Shown: positions 22,416-29,555, counted from the first letter of the stretch. The stretch: 37,008 bases of DNA from an uncultured Solirubrobacterales bacterium (GCA_903939845.1 CAJAIJ010000016.1:1-37008), one strand, 5' to 3'. A program made the numbers and translations. The notes: generated from the letters alone by a model not told the origin.

Positions 22416-23930
22416 TCAGTCCTCGTCCCCGAAGTCATCGTCCCCGGAGTCATCGTCCCCGGAGTCATCGTCCCCTGAGTCATCGTCCCCTGAGTCATCG
22501 TCCCCTGAGTCATCGTCCCCTGAGTCATCGCTGCCGCTGTCATCCCCGGCGTCTTCCCCTTCATCCTCGCCCTCGTCGTCGACGCCTTCGTATTCGAGCT
22601 TCAGGAGGGTGTCCGTGGCGCCGTCGTACTTGGCCTCGACCCGGTCACCGACCTCGAAGTCGGTGAGGTCCGTCTGTCCACTCGAATCTCTGTCCGGACC
22701 CTCGAACCTGGTCTCGGGGGTTGCCGTCATGGTGAGTTCGGAGCCGTCGAAGCGACGGATGGTCACGGTGTCGGAAGTGAGGTTCGTGACAGAACCTTCG
22801 ATCTCGTCGGATTCGACCCCTGAATCGCCATCCTCATCATCGTCGGGGCCGTCTACCTTGAGACTGACCAGAGTCGTGCCGTCGGCCGCAAGACGACCCT
22901 CGACCCGGTCGCCGACCTGGAAGTCGGGCAGGTCGGTGGTTCCACTCTCGTTCAGGTCGACCTGAGCACGCAGGAATGTCGATTCGTCGACGACGACCGT
23001 CATGGTCCAGCCCCGGTGCTCGATCGTCACCGACCCGGTCTCGTAGTCGATCGCCTGGATCAGGCCTTCGACCTCGCGCTCATCGTCATCGCCGTAGCCG
23101 TCGTCTTCTCCGTATTCATCATCGTCATATTCGACCTCGAGGCTGAGCGCCCGGGTGCCGTCGGCTGCAAGATGAGCTTCGACCTCGTCATCGACCACTA
23201 CATCGGCCGGGGTGACGGTGCCACTTCCGTCCCGGTCCGGTGCCCGGAGGTAAGTGTCTGCGTCCACCAGAAAGGTCCAGACCCGACCGCGCTTGCCGGT
23301 CACGGTGAACGAGTCGCCCGCGATGGCGATGACGCGACCCTCGGCCTCGACCAGGTCCTCGTCGTCAGTCTCGAGTTCGAGAGTAAGGGCCCTGATGCCG
23401 TCCTCGGAAAGGTTTACCTCGACCCGGTCGCCGTCCTGGAAGTCGGCGAGGGTCAGGATTCCGTCACCGTCACGATCGGCACCCTCGAGGAAGGTGTCGG
23501 CATCGACAAAGAAGCTGAGTGGCTCCCCGCCCCTCGAAGCGATCGTCACCTGGCTGCCCTGCTCTTCGCTCGGGCCTATCGAGAGGATGGTCCCCTTGCG
23601 CTCGTAACGGTCTGAAGTCCCATCGTCATCCGAGTCATCGTCGCGGGGGTCGAGGGACTCGCGTATCTCCCGTCCGTCCCTCACCCCGTCGCCGTCAGTG
23701 TCGGCCTTGCGCGGGTCGGTCTTGAGGATCTTGACCTCCCGGCCATCCCTGAGCGTGTCCCGGTCGGTGTCGGCCTTGCGGGGGCTGGTCCCGATCCTGG
23801 CCTCACGCTTGTTGGAAAGTCCGTCACGATCCCGATCCTTCTTCGATGCCGTGGCGACCGCGGGAACGAGCGCGACGAGGCCGAGCCCTGTCAGGAAAAA
23901 GGTAAGGAGTCTTCTGGCGGTGGGGGTCAT
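22416..23930 (-). CDS. Secreted Asp-rich protein with calcium-type loops and four DUF5666-like modules
   Basis: 504 aa from ATG 23930. Signal peptide MTPTARRLLTFFLTGLGLVA with cleavage near AVATAS. Residues 30-107 contain three thrombospondin-type-3-like calcium motifs (DRDRDGLSNKRE, DTDRDTLRDGRE, DTDGDGVRDGRE). Four modules of about 85-95 residues follow; each is a beta-rich DUF5666-like unit with an inserted EF-hand-like loop just after a conserved D-T-F/D-T-Y motif (DRDGDGILTLADFQ; DRDGSGTVTPADV; DLNESGTTDLPDFQ; DRDSSGQTDLTDFE) then VGDRVE. The C-terminus is (SGDDD)n acid tail. Start 23930 rather than the 24-residue-longer frame because the signal peptide begins there, with AAGGA about 11 nt upstream. 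Probably an extracellular calcium-binding or envelope matrix protein; function inferred. Confidence 0.85.
   Translation of the reverse strand: MTPTARRLLTFFLTGLGLVALVPAVATASKKDRDRDGLSNKREARIGTSPRKADTDRDTLRDGREVKILKTDPRKADTDGDGVRDGREIRESLDPRDDDSDDDGTSDRYERKGTILSIGPSEEQGSQVTIASRGGEPLSFFVDADTFLEGADRDGDGILTLADFQDGDRVEVNLSEDGIRALTLELETDDEDLVEAEGRVIAIAGDSFTVTGKRGRVWTFLVDADTYLRAPDRDGSGTVTPADVVVDDEVEAHLAADGTRALSLEVEYDDDEYGEDDGYGDDDEREVEGLIQAIDYETGSVTIEHRGWTMTVVVDESTFLRAQVDLNESGTTDLPDFQVGDRVEGRLAADGTTLVSLKVDGPDDDEDGDSGVESDEIEGSVTNLTSDTVTIRRFDGSELTMTATPETRFEGPDRDSSGQTDLTDFEVGDRVEAKYDGATDTLLKLEYEGVDDEGEDEGEDAGDDSGSDDSGDDDSGDDDSGDDDSGDDDSGDDDSGDDDFGDED
22434..22523. repeat. Six 15-bp tandem repeats coding SGDDD
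   Basis: Six consecutive 15-bp units (gtcatcgtcccctga or gtcatcgtccccgga on the + strand) encode Ser-Gly-Asp-Asp-Asp in the tail of the gene on the - strand; a seventh, diverged unit starts at 22524. The unit is a multiple of three, so copy changes keep the frame. Likely length-variable between strains. Confidence 0.9.
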
Positions 23931-23965
23931 GTGAGGTGAGGTCCTTTCAGTTGGTGGGTCCTGAA

Positions 23966-24229
23966 TTAGCAGGATCGACCTTTCTGAGCTAAACCATCCC
24001 AAGTAGAAGGTAAAGACTTGGCAAGATCCGGAGTTTCGGTCTCAGGTCCGTTTTTCACTTCCCGGGCCCGGATCGGTGAGACCGGCCGGATCGGATCTAC
24101 ACGGCAGTCCGAGGGACCGCTGAAAAGCTGGACCCTGACGACGTCACCGTCACCTGATCTCCGAAGCATCTCCGCGCAGCGCTGGGATGCCAGTCCGCCA
24201 CCGACCGGAACCACGTCGCCTCCGGTCAA
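23966..24229 (-). pseudogene. Remnant of an FAD/NAD(P)-dependent reductase N-terminus
   Basis: An 87-codon frame starts at TTG 24229, overlapping the stop of the ferric-reductase-like gene (TTGA, 24226-24229). The first 30 residues read VVPVGGGLASQRCAEMLRRS, which matches the FAD-binding start of pyridine-nucleotide-disulphide/ferredoxin reductases (usual form VVVVGGGLA-QRCAE-LRR). After about residue 37 similarity to that fold stops and the frame becomes ordinary-looking filler ending at 23966. No continuation was seen in the gap before 23930. I read this as a truncated or decayed reductase that once completed the ApbE/ferric-reductase operon; a genuine short protein is the alternative. Confidence 0.6.
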
Positions 24230-24858
24230 GCGCCCTTGCCCGCTGTAGCGACCTCATGGCCTCGTTCGGTCCTGACCGGCTTGGCCGATTTCGTCCTCGC
24301 CGATCGGACCCCGTGGACGACCCGATAGATGAAAAGAAGGACGATCGGTGGAGTGGTGATCAGGAGCCACGACTTCATCCACAGTGCCGAGGCATCGGTT
24401 CCGGCCCCGAGCGTGTGGATGATGGCCATCGCATAGACGATGACCGTTGCTCTGTGGAGGTTTCGCCAGAGCTTCGAGCCGATGTCCCGCCTTGCGTAGA
24501 AGGACAGTCCGAGGAAGATCGCGAGGATGCCGGCGATCGTTCCGATCCCTGTGTAGATGGGCCGGTAATCCATCGTGAACGGGATCAGGATCCCCGTGAC
24601 CCCCGGCTTGAGCCAGGGGTCGGCGATCAGCGTGACCCCGTGGACCGTGATCGCGAAGATTGCGGCAAGGGAGGACTGTTCATGGACGGCAGTAGCCCAC
24701 CTGCGGACGGTCGGTCGACGCATGACCTTGCTCGCCATCATCAGGCCCAGGAACACCGAGAGGGTCAGAAAGACGAGCGCCGCTATCCCCGAAGCCCGGC
24801 TCGCCAGCCACCAACCGTAGTTGTCCACGGCGACCTGAATGTTCCTTTCGACCGTCAT
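24226..24858 (-). CDS. Ferric-reductase-like transmembrane haem protein
   Basis: 210 aa with five to six membrane helices. Histidines suited to haem b ligation lie in paired helices: HEQSSLAAIFAITVHG (about residues 59-73) and RNLHRATVIVYAMAIIHTLG (about 133-152). This is the ferric_reduct/YedZ-like membrane core that passes electrons across the bilayer; it has no flavin or NAD(P) domain of its own, so a separate reductase partner is expected, and the fragment downstream looks like one that was lost. ATG 24858 overlaps the ApbE stop (ATGA). The C-terminal tail is basic and cytoplasmic. Confidence 0.82.
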   Translation of the reverse strand: MTVERNIQVAVDNYGWWLASRASGIAALVFLTLSVFLGLMMASKVMRRPTVRRWATAVHEQSSLAAIFAITVHGVTLIADPWLKPGVTGILIPFTMDYRPIYTGIGTIAGILAIFLGLSFYARRDIGSKLWRNLHRATVIVYAMAIIHTLGAGTDASALWMKSWLLITTPPIVLLFIYRVVHGVRSARTKSAKPVRTERGHEVATAGKGA

Positions 24859-25841
24859 CCCGAGATCCCGGAGCCCTCGATTGCCGGGAGCCTGACGCGG
24901 ACCCTGGCACTTCCCGCGACTTCTACCTCTCCGTCCTCATGGACGAGAATCCCGCCGCGCGGACCGAGGATGTCCCGAGCCCCTTCGGGACCCGAAAGCA
25001 GGGCCGCCTTTGCCAGTGCCTCTGCTTCCATCGCCGTTCCGGCCAGGGCAGTGGTGCCGATCAGCCCGCTCCACACCGGCTCACCCGTCGCTGGGTCCAG
25101 GAGATGATGGGCTGGGCTGCCATCCTCCTTGCGCCATGATCTGGCCCTGATCCCTGACGTCGCTATACCGCCGTGGCCAACCTTGAACAGGTGTGGCTTT
25201 ACGCCGGTGGCGGGATGCTCGACGAAGACCTCGAAGGGGACCTCTTTCGCCTTCGACCCGCCGACCCTGATGTCACCTCCGCAGCTGATCAGAAACCTGG
25301 GGAAGCCGTCGAGGAGTCCGGCCGCCATGTCGGCCGCCAGTCCCTTGCCGGTGCCGCCCGGATCGAAGCCGAGGCCGGGCGGACGACTGATCGTCCCGCC
25401 GGCGTTGTCGACCACGAAATCCCGCCAGGCCGCATCCTCGGTGGCCCCGGCCGAATGTCGGCCCGGAGTATCGGGAAGAAGTGCCTCGACGGTGAGTCCA
25501 TCCATGCCCGTTCGGGAGGAGTGGTAACCGGCCGCTTCGATTTCGGGGAGGAGCGTGGGATCCACGAGGCCCCCGGTTTTCTCCGCCGCCCACAGGCCGG
25601 CTCTGACGGCGGTGCGAAGCAGGCCGGATGCCGGGACGACATCTCGTTCGTCACTGTTGAAGCGCGACAGTTCGCTGTCCTCTCGAAACCTCGAGAGCGT
25701 TTCATCGAATCGATGGATGAATTCCTCGACCTCGGCCGCTGCTGAGTCGGCAGAGCGCCGCCCGGCCGTCTCGGTGGAATCGATGATCACCCTGATCCTG
25801 GACCCGAGCGCTTCGAACGTAGTGTCGGTCGACCCTCCCAT
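24855..25841 (-). CDS. apbE: FAD:protein FMN transferase
   Basis: 328 aa. ApbE hallmarks are visible: SRFNSDERDVVPAS near residue 58, the FDPGGTGKGLAADMA motif, ISCGGDIRVGG, ATSGIRARSW, HHLLDPATGEPVW and the late TAMEAEALAKAALL metal site. The enzyme cuts FAD and links FMN to a Ser/Thr of an exported redox protein. No lipobox or signal peptide is seen, which is unusual but known among actinobacterial members. A target with an FMN-binding domain would be expected in the operon, yet none is visible. ATG 25841 lies 4 bp after the preceding stop (25846) and its end overlaps the ferric-reductase-like gene by 4 bp. Confidence 0.9.
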   Translation of the reverse strand: MGGSTDTTFEALGSRIRVIIDSTETAGRRSADSAAAEVEEFIHRFDETLSRFREDSELSRFNSDERDVVPASGLLRTAVRAGLWAAEKTGGLVDPTLLPEIEAAGYHSSRTGMDGLTVEALLPDTPGRHSAGATEDAAWRDFVVDNAGGTISRPPGLGFDPGGTGKGLAADMAAGLLDGFPRFLISCGGDIRVGGSKAKEVPFEVFVEHPATGVKPHLFKVGHGGIATSGIRARSWRKEDGSPAHHLLDPATGEPVWSGLIGTTALAGTAMEAEALAKAALLSGPEGARDILGPRGGILVHEDGEVEVAGSARVRVRLPAIEGSGISG

Positions 25842-25845
25842 GCGT

Positions 25846-26235
25846 TCAGGAGCTGGCCGTCACTACTGGAGCCGGGGCCGGTGCGGGAGCCGGGGCGGAG
25901 TACGAGGTGGAGGGGGCCGAGTAGCTACTTCCACCAGACGAGTAGCCGCCCGCGGTGTAGCTCGGAGAGGCCGCAGGGGCCGGGGTGACCGTGGTGATGA
26001 CTCTCCTCTTGATCACCTTCCGGATGATCACGGGCCTCTTCGGCGTGACGGCCGCAATGGCATCCGACCCGAGCGCAGGGTCTTTGCCTCGGGCGAGCTC
26101 GACCGTCAGGTAGGAGAAGCCTGCGACGGTCAGGATCGCGAGCGCCGAGAAGACCGGAACGGCGGAAGGCTTGCCCCGCCGGACCGGACGCTTCCGGGGC
26201 CGCTCCGAGGAGACCTCGGGGCGGTTCTCAGTCAT
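25846..26235 (-). CDS. Membrane-anchored low-complexity protein (Ser/Tyr/Pro/Ala-rich)
   Basis: 129 aa from ATG 26235, which overlaps the upstream gene by 8 bp. Cytoplasmic basic N-terminus (RPRKRPVRRGKPS), one membrane helix VFSALAILTVAGFSYLTVEL (about residues 30-49), then a basic motif RPVIIRKVIKRRVITTV and a tail of SYTAGGYSSGGSSYSAPS and repeated AP. The motif resembles KVKTKVIRKTVRKTKQ in the upstream protein, so the two look like relatives with different tails. No catalytic domain. Probably an envelope protein projecting outside; unknown role. The longer frame to 26292 runs through the upstream gene and was not used. Confidence 0.7.
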   Translation of the reverse strand: MTENRPEVSSERPRKRPVRRGKPSAVPVFSALAILTVAGFSYLTVELARGKDPALGSDAIAAVTPKRPVIIRKVIKRRVITTVTPAPAASPSYTAGGYSSGGSSYSAPSTSYSAPAPAPAPAPVVTASS

Positions 26236-26680
26236 CTTCGCCCTCGTACTCGTCGCCTTCACCCTCGTCTTCGTACTCGTAGCCGTCGTCATCGCCCTCG
26301 TATGAGTCGTCGTCCGAGTAGGACCCGCCGCTTCCGCCTCCGGAGCCGCTTTGTTGGGTGGTCACCGGCTCGGAGTAGCCGCTGGATGAGGAAGCGGTGG
26401 GCGTCGAAGCAGGGTATGGGGAGGACGAGTAACCGGAAGAGGAGCCGCCGGCGTAATAGGAGCTGCCGCCGGCACCCGACCCGGACGTGACGGGAGCAGC
26501 CGGCGCCTGCTTCGTCTTCCTGACCGTCTTCCTGATGACCTTGGTCTTGACTTTCGGTTCGAGCGATGCGACCTGTTGGGTCGCCTCGCCAGTTGTGGCA
26601 GAGGAGACGGCGACCCCCGCGAGGCCACCGAGGGCCAGGAGCGACGTTGCCGTAGCGATCTTCACCCGAGTGCTCTTCAT
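26228..26680 (-). CDS. Secreted low-complexity protein with acidic tail
   Basis: 150 aa from ATG 26680. Signal-peptide-like start MKSTRVKIATATSLLALGGL followed by AGVAVSSATTG. A basic motif KVKTKVIRKTVRKTKQ, a long Ser/Gly/Tyr/Pro region (SSYYAGGSSSGYSSSPYP) and a strongly acidic tail (YEYEDEGEGDEYEGEDD) follow. First gene of the operon leading to ApbE; GAAGGAG lies about 13 nt upstream of the start. Opposite charges in one chain plus Tyr/Gly-rich linkers suggest a wall-associated or phase-separating surface protein, but no family is recognised. Start chosen at the signal peptide; the frame extends 29 codons upstream without conserved character. Confidence 0.7.
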   Translation of the reverse strand: MKSTRVKIATATSLLALGGLAGVAVSSATTGEATQQVASLEPKVKTKVIRKTVRKTKQAPAAPVTSGSGAGGSSYYAGGSSSGYSSSPYPASTPTASSSSGYSEPVTTQQSGSGGGSGGSYSDDDSYEGDDDGYEYEDEGEGDEYEGEDD

Positions 26681-26768
26681 TTCGTTCAGTCCGCTCCTTC
26701 TTGGTCGTTTGTCTTGGTGGACTGACGCGCATACTCGGCCTCGGGAGGGAAGCCGATGACCAACCATC

Positions 26769-26786
26769 GGTTAGGGGCAGGTAAAA
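26769..26786 (-). promoter_or_regulatory. Direct heptamer pair, candidate response-regulator site
   Basis: On the - strand TTTTACC (26780-26786) and CCTAACC (26769-26775) are repeated with an 11-bp period, the spacing used by OmpR/PhoB-family regulators. The pair lies between the divergent low-complexity-gene operon and the response-regulator gene and matches the site at 28924-28941 (consensus yTwACC). No good -10 box was found at the expected place for the - strand. Confidence 0.45.
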
Positions 26787-26813
26787 CTTCAATCGTTCCG
26801 GATGGGGTCTGCC

Positions 26814-26819
26814 TAGAAT
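26814..26819 (+). promoter_or_regulatory. Candidate -10 hexamer for leaderless response-regulator gene (TAGAAT)
   Basis: TAGAAT ends 6 nt before GTG 26826, with no ribosome-binding site. It supports the GTG start and leaderless expression of the two-component operon. Confidence 0.5.
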
Positions 26820-26825
26820 CGCCTG

Positions 26826-27542
26826 GTGTCCGAGCACCCATCAACGCCGCGGATCCTTGTGGTCGAAGACGAAGTCTCGATTGCCGAACCCTTCCTTCGG
26901 GCACTCCAGCGGGCCGATTTCGAAGTCGTCCACGCTCTTGGGGCAGTATCGGCAATGGAGCTCTTCGAGTCCTGGCACCCGGACCTGATCGTGCTGGACC
27001 TGACCCTTCCAGATGGGGACGGGAGGGATGTCTGTCTCGAGATCAGGTCGCGCTCCGAGGTCCCGATCCTCATGTTGACCGCGAAGGGGACCGAGACCGA
27101 TCGCGTCATCGGTCTCGAAATAGGTGCCGATGACTATGTAGTCAAGCCCTTCAGCTCGCGCGAAGTGATCTCACGGATTCGAGCCATCCTCAGACGGTCG
27201 CGCTCGGCTCCGGGAGCCGGTCTACCCGAGATCGAGATCGACGGGCTGACACTCGACCGTGCCGCTAGGAAAGCGAGCTTGGACGGCCGTGACCTCGCCC
27301 TGTCTCGCAAGGAGTTCGATCTGTTGGCCGAGTTGATGGGGAATGCCGGGCACGTCGTCTCCCGCGAAGACCTGATGGCAAACGTTTGGGACGTCAACTG
27401 GTTCGGTTCGACCAAGACTCTCGACGTCCACATCAGGGGCCTCCGAAAGAAGCTGGGGGATACCGCCACCGATTCCCGCTTCATCCATACGGTTAGAGGG
27501 ATCGGCTTCAGGTTTTCCGGCCCGGAATCGGAGGGGTCGTAA
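26826..27542 (+). CDS. OmpR/PhoB-family response regulator
   Basis: 238 aa. Receiver domain residues 9-122 with acidic pair E14-D15, phosphorylated Asp58 in LIVLDLTLPDGDG, Thr85 in MLTAKG and Lys107 in VVKPFSSRE. The C-terminal winged-helix domain (about 133-232) shows LSRKEFDLLAELM, the VSREDLMANVWD turn, TKTLDVHIRGLRKKLGD recognition helix and TVRGIGFRF. It is phosphorylated by the sensor kinase encoded directly downstream and should bind direct repeats of 11-bp period, such as those at 26769 and 28924. GTG 26826 is the only sensible start. Confidence 0.95.
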   Translation: MSEHPSTPRILVVEDEVSIAEPFLRALQRADFEVVHALGAVSAMELFESWHPDLIVLDLTLPDGDGRDVCLEIRSRSEVPILMLTAKGTETDRVIGLEIGADDYVVKPFSSREVISRIRAILRRSRSAPGAGLPEIEIDGLTLDRAARKASLDGRDLALSRKEFDLLAELMGNAGHVVSREDLMANVWDVNWFGSTKTLDVHIRGLRKKLGDTATDSRFIHTVRGIGFRFSGPESEGS

Positions 27543-27577
27543 GTCTCCGGACGCTACTCCTGATTGCCTTCGGGTAT

Positions 27578-28939
27578 GTGGTCCTCGCCACTTTGATCGC
27601 ACTGGGAATCCCTCTGGCCCTGAGTGTTCGAGAGCGTGTGAACGACGAGGTTCGAAGCCAGGCCCACAGTCAGGCGGCCATCGTCGCCACCGGCGCCACA
27701 CCGTTGATGTCGGGTGAGCCTTCAGCGACGCTCGAACGTCTCGCCCGCATCGCCGGCCGGACCGTCAGGGGTCGGGTGATCATCGTCGACCGCCGGGGTC
27801 GCCTGATCGCCGACAGCGAAGGCGACAGCAGGGTCGGAGTGGGTTACCTGTCGAGGCCGGAGATCTTCCGGGCACTCAAGGGGCGCGGAGTCCAGGTTGA
27901 GCGGACCAGCCGGACGTTGGGGGAGCCGATCCTCGCAACCTCCGATCCGATCATCCGGGGCGATCAGGTGATCGGAGCCGTACGGATCACACAGAGCGTC
28001 GAAGACGTTCGGGTGGCGATCCGGTCGTCGCTGACCGGACTCGGGGCCCTTGCCCTGCTGGTTCTCGCCTTCGCGCTCGTCCTCGCCGTGATCCTCGCCA
28101 ACCGGATCTCCCGTCCCATCGCCCGACTGGAGAGGTCGGCCCGTGGATTTGCCAGCGGAAGGACGGAAGCTCCGGCTCCGATAGAGGGAACTGCAGAGCA
28201 GCGCTCCCTCTCCCGCTCATTCAACGCGATGACCGTGCGGGTAACCAGGCTCCTGCGGAGCCAGCGCGACTTCGTCGCCGACGCTTCCCACCAGCTTCGC
28301 ACTCCTCTGACCGGCCTCCGATTGCGCCTGGAAGGGCTCAGGGATGATGTCTCTGCCGACATCGAACTGGTCCAGGAGGTCGATGCCGGGATGGCCGAAG
28401 TCGACCGGCTCTCGAAGATGGTCGATGAGCTCCTCCTTCTCAGCAGGGCGGGAGAGCTCGATACCCCGGGCGAGGTTCTCGATATTGCCGAACTTGTCAA
28501 TGAATCTGGCGACCGCTGGTCGGCGACGGCTGCGGAGCGGGGCATCTCCCTGTCAGTGGTCGACCGGGCCGCCGGCAAGGGAGTCTTCTGCGCCCGGGCG
28601 GACCTCGAGAGGGCGATCGACGTCCTCGTCGAGAACGCAATCAACTACTCAGGCCAAGGGAGCGAGGTATCGATCGAGGGCGGCCCGGACTCGATCGTCG
28701 TTGCAGATCGTGGCGAGGGCCTCGAGGAAGGGGAGGAAGAGAAGGTATTCGAGCGGTTCGTCCGGGGGTCAGCTGGGCGGACGGGTGTCAAGGGAACTGG
28801 ACTCGGCCTCCCGATCGCTCGCAGTCTGATGCTCCCGTGGGATGCCGAGGTCACACTCGTGCGGCGACCTGGAGGCGGATCGCTTGCCCGCATTTCCTTC
28901 CCGGACTCTGCCCTCCGCGATTCGTTAACCGAGCGCTAA
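27578..28939 (+). CDS. Sensor histidine kinase
   Basis: 453 aa. First membrane helix at the very N-terminus, an extracytoplasmic sensor domain of about 130 residues (VIIVDRRGRLIADS, GYLSRPEIFRAL), second helix residues 153-175, HAMP domain to about 225, then His238 in VADASHQLRTPLTG, N-box ENAINYSGQG, G1 ADRGEGLEEG and G2 GTGLGLPIARSL. Membrane-bound kinase for the response regulator 35 bp upstream. The GTG start cuts the first helix short: in-frame codons upstream read SLRTLLLIAFGY back to the response-regulator stop, which would complete the helix, but only non-standard start codons (for example CTG 27560) exist there. The stop overlaps a candidate regulator site. Confidence 0.92.
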   Translation: MVLATLIALGIPLALSVRERVNDEVRSQAHSQAAIVATGATPLMSGEPSATLERLARIAGRTVRGRVIIVDRRGRLIADSEGDSRVGVGYLSRPEIFRALKGRGVQVERTSRTLGEPILATSDPIIRGDQVIGAVRITQSVEDVRVAIRSSLTGLGALALLVLAFALVLAVILANRISRPIARLERSARGFASGRTEAPAPIEGTAEQRSLSRSFNAMTVRVTRLLRSQRDFVADASHQLRTPLTGLRLRLEGLRDDVSADIELVQEVDAGMAEVDRLSKMVDELLLLSRAGELDTPGEVLDIAELVNESGDRWSATAAERGISLSVVDRAAGKGVFCARADLERAIDVLVENAINYSGQGSEVSIEGGPDSIVVADRGEGLEEGEEEKVFERFVRGSAGRTGVKGTGLGLPIARSLMLPWDAEVTLVRRPGGGSLARISFPDSALRDSLTER

Positions 28940-28941
28940 CC
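28924..28941 (+). promoter_or_regulatory. Direct heptamer pair, candidate response-regulator site
   Basis: GTTAACC (28924-28930) and GCTAACC (28935-28941) are direct repeats with an 11-bp period, like PHO boxes. They end 10 bp before the -10 element at 28952 and so occupy the -35 position, as in promoters activated by PhoB-type regulators. The site spans the end of the sensor-kinase gene. Confidence 0.55.
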
Positions 28942-28951
28942 AAGGCCTGCC

Positions 28952-28957
28952 TAGGCT
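28952..28957 (+). promoter_or_regulatory. Candidate -10 hexamer for leaderless Ser-rich protein gene (TAGGCT)
   Basis: TAGGCT ends 7 nt before ATG 28965; no Shine-Dalgarno. No usable -35 sequence is present because the heptamer repeats are there instead, which points to an activator-dependent promoter. Confidence 0.5.
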
Positions 28958-28964
28958 TCCTTCC

Positions 28965-29501
28965 ATGAAAGATCACGATCTCGAAGAAGATGCGCCCGGG
29001 GTTGGGCGGACCTATGGCCCCTGGGTGCTGTTCGGGGTCTTCGGCATCGGGGTGGCTGTCGGGATAGCCCTCCTGGCAGGCAGCTTTGCGAGTCAGCCGG
29101 TAGGCCTTACCGGCAATCCCGTCTCGGCCGGGGCGGCCCTTAAGCCTGCCTTCGAGGAGAAGTCTGCTCCCGGGCGCAAGTCCCTCAGGGAGAAGCGACA
29201 GACGGCGGGCTCCAGAGCCGTCGGTAAGGCACCCTCGGCGACAGCTGGTTCGACCGGCCCATCATCGGCCGACTCCGTCTCCTCCAGTTCCAGCTCTTCT
29301 TCGAGCGGTAAAAGGAGCAACTCCGGATCCGTCGAGACCTCGTCGGGTTCGGGCGATTCCTCTGGTTCAGGCGCATCCTCGGGTTCCAGTGGGTCTTCCG
29401 GCGGAGGATCATGGTCCGGCGGAGGAGGCTCAGACGATTCGAGTGAGTCTGAATATGAGGACGATTCCGAGGGCGACTTCGAATACGAAGACGACGACTG
29501 A
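28965..29501 (+). CDS. Membrane-anchored Ser/Gly-rich protein with acidic tail
   Basis: 178 aa. One membrane helix, GPWVLFGVFGIGVAVGIALL (about residues 18-37), after a short acidic cytoplasmic start. The outside part has a basic stretch (GRKSLREKRQTAGSR), a Ser run (SVSSSSSSSSSGKRSNSG), Gly/Ser repeats and an acidic end (SEYEDDSEGDFEYEDDD). The layout of basic segment, Ser/Gly linker and Tyr-containing acidic tail is the same as in the protein at 26228-26680. Directly follows the sensor kinase and carries the heptamer pair in its promoter, so it is a likely target of the two-component system. No known domain. Confidence 0.72.
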   Translation: MKDHDLEEDAPGVGRTYGPWVLFGVFGIGVAVGIALLAGSFASQPVGLTGNPVSAGAALKPAFEEKSAPGRKSLREKRQTAGSRAVGKAPSATAGSTGPSSADSVSSSSSSSSSGKRSNSGSVETSSGSGDSSGSGASSGSSGSSGGGSWSGGGGSDDSSESEYEDDSEGDFEYEDDD

Positions 29502-29555
29502 GCCTCGGCCCTCGGTGCGCTACCTGAGGGTGAGCGACCTCTCCGTCGAGAATCG

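Noticed and set aside
23016-23615. 199-codon + strand frame opposite the calcium-loop protein gene
   Set aside because: Val/Asp-rich mirror of the repeated modules; the - strand has a signal peptide, terminator and regular repeats.
25846-26680. FMN-binding (ApbE target) domain in the low-complexity proteins
   Set aside because: I looked for the D-x-x-[TS]-G-A-T-type flavinylation motif and found none; Ser/Thr-Gly runs exist but without the flanking pattern.
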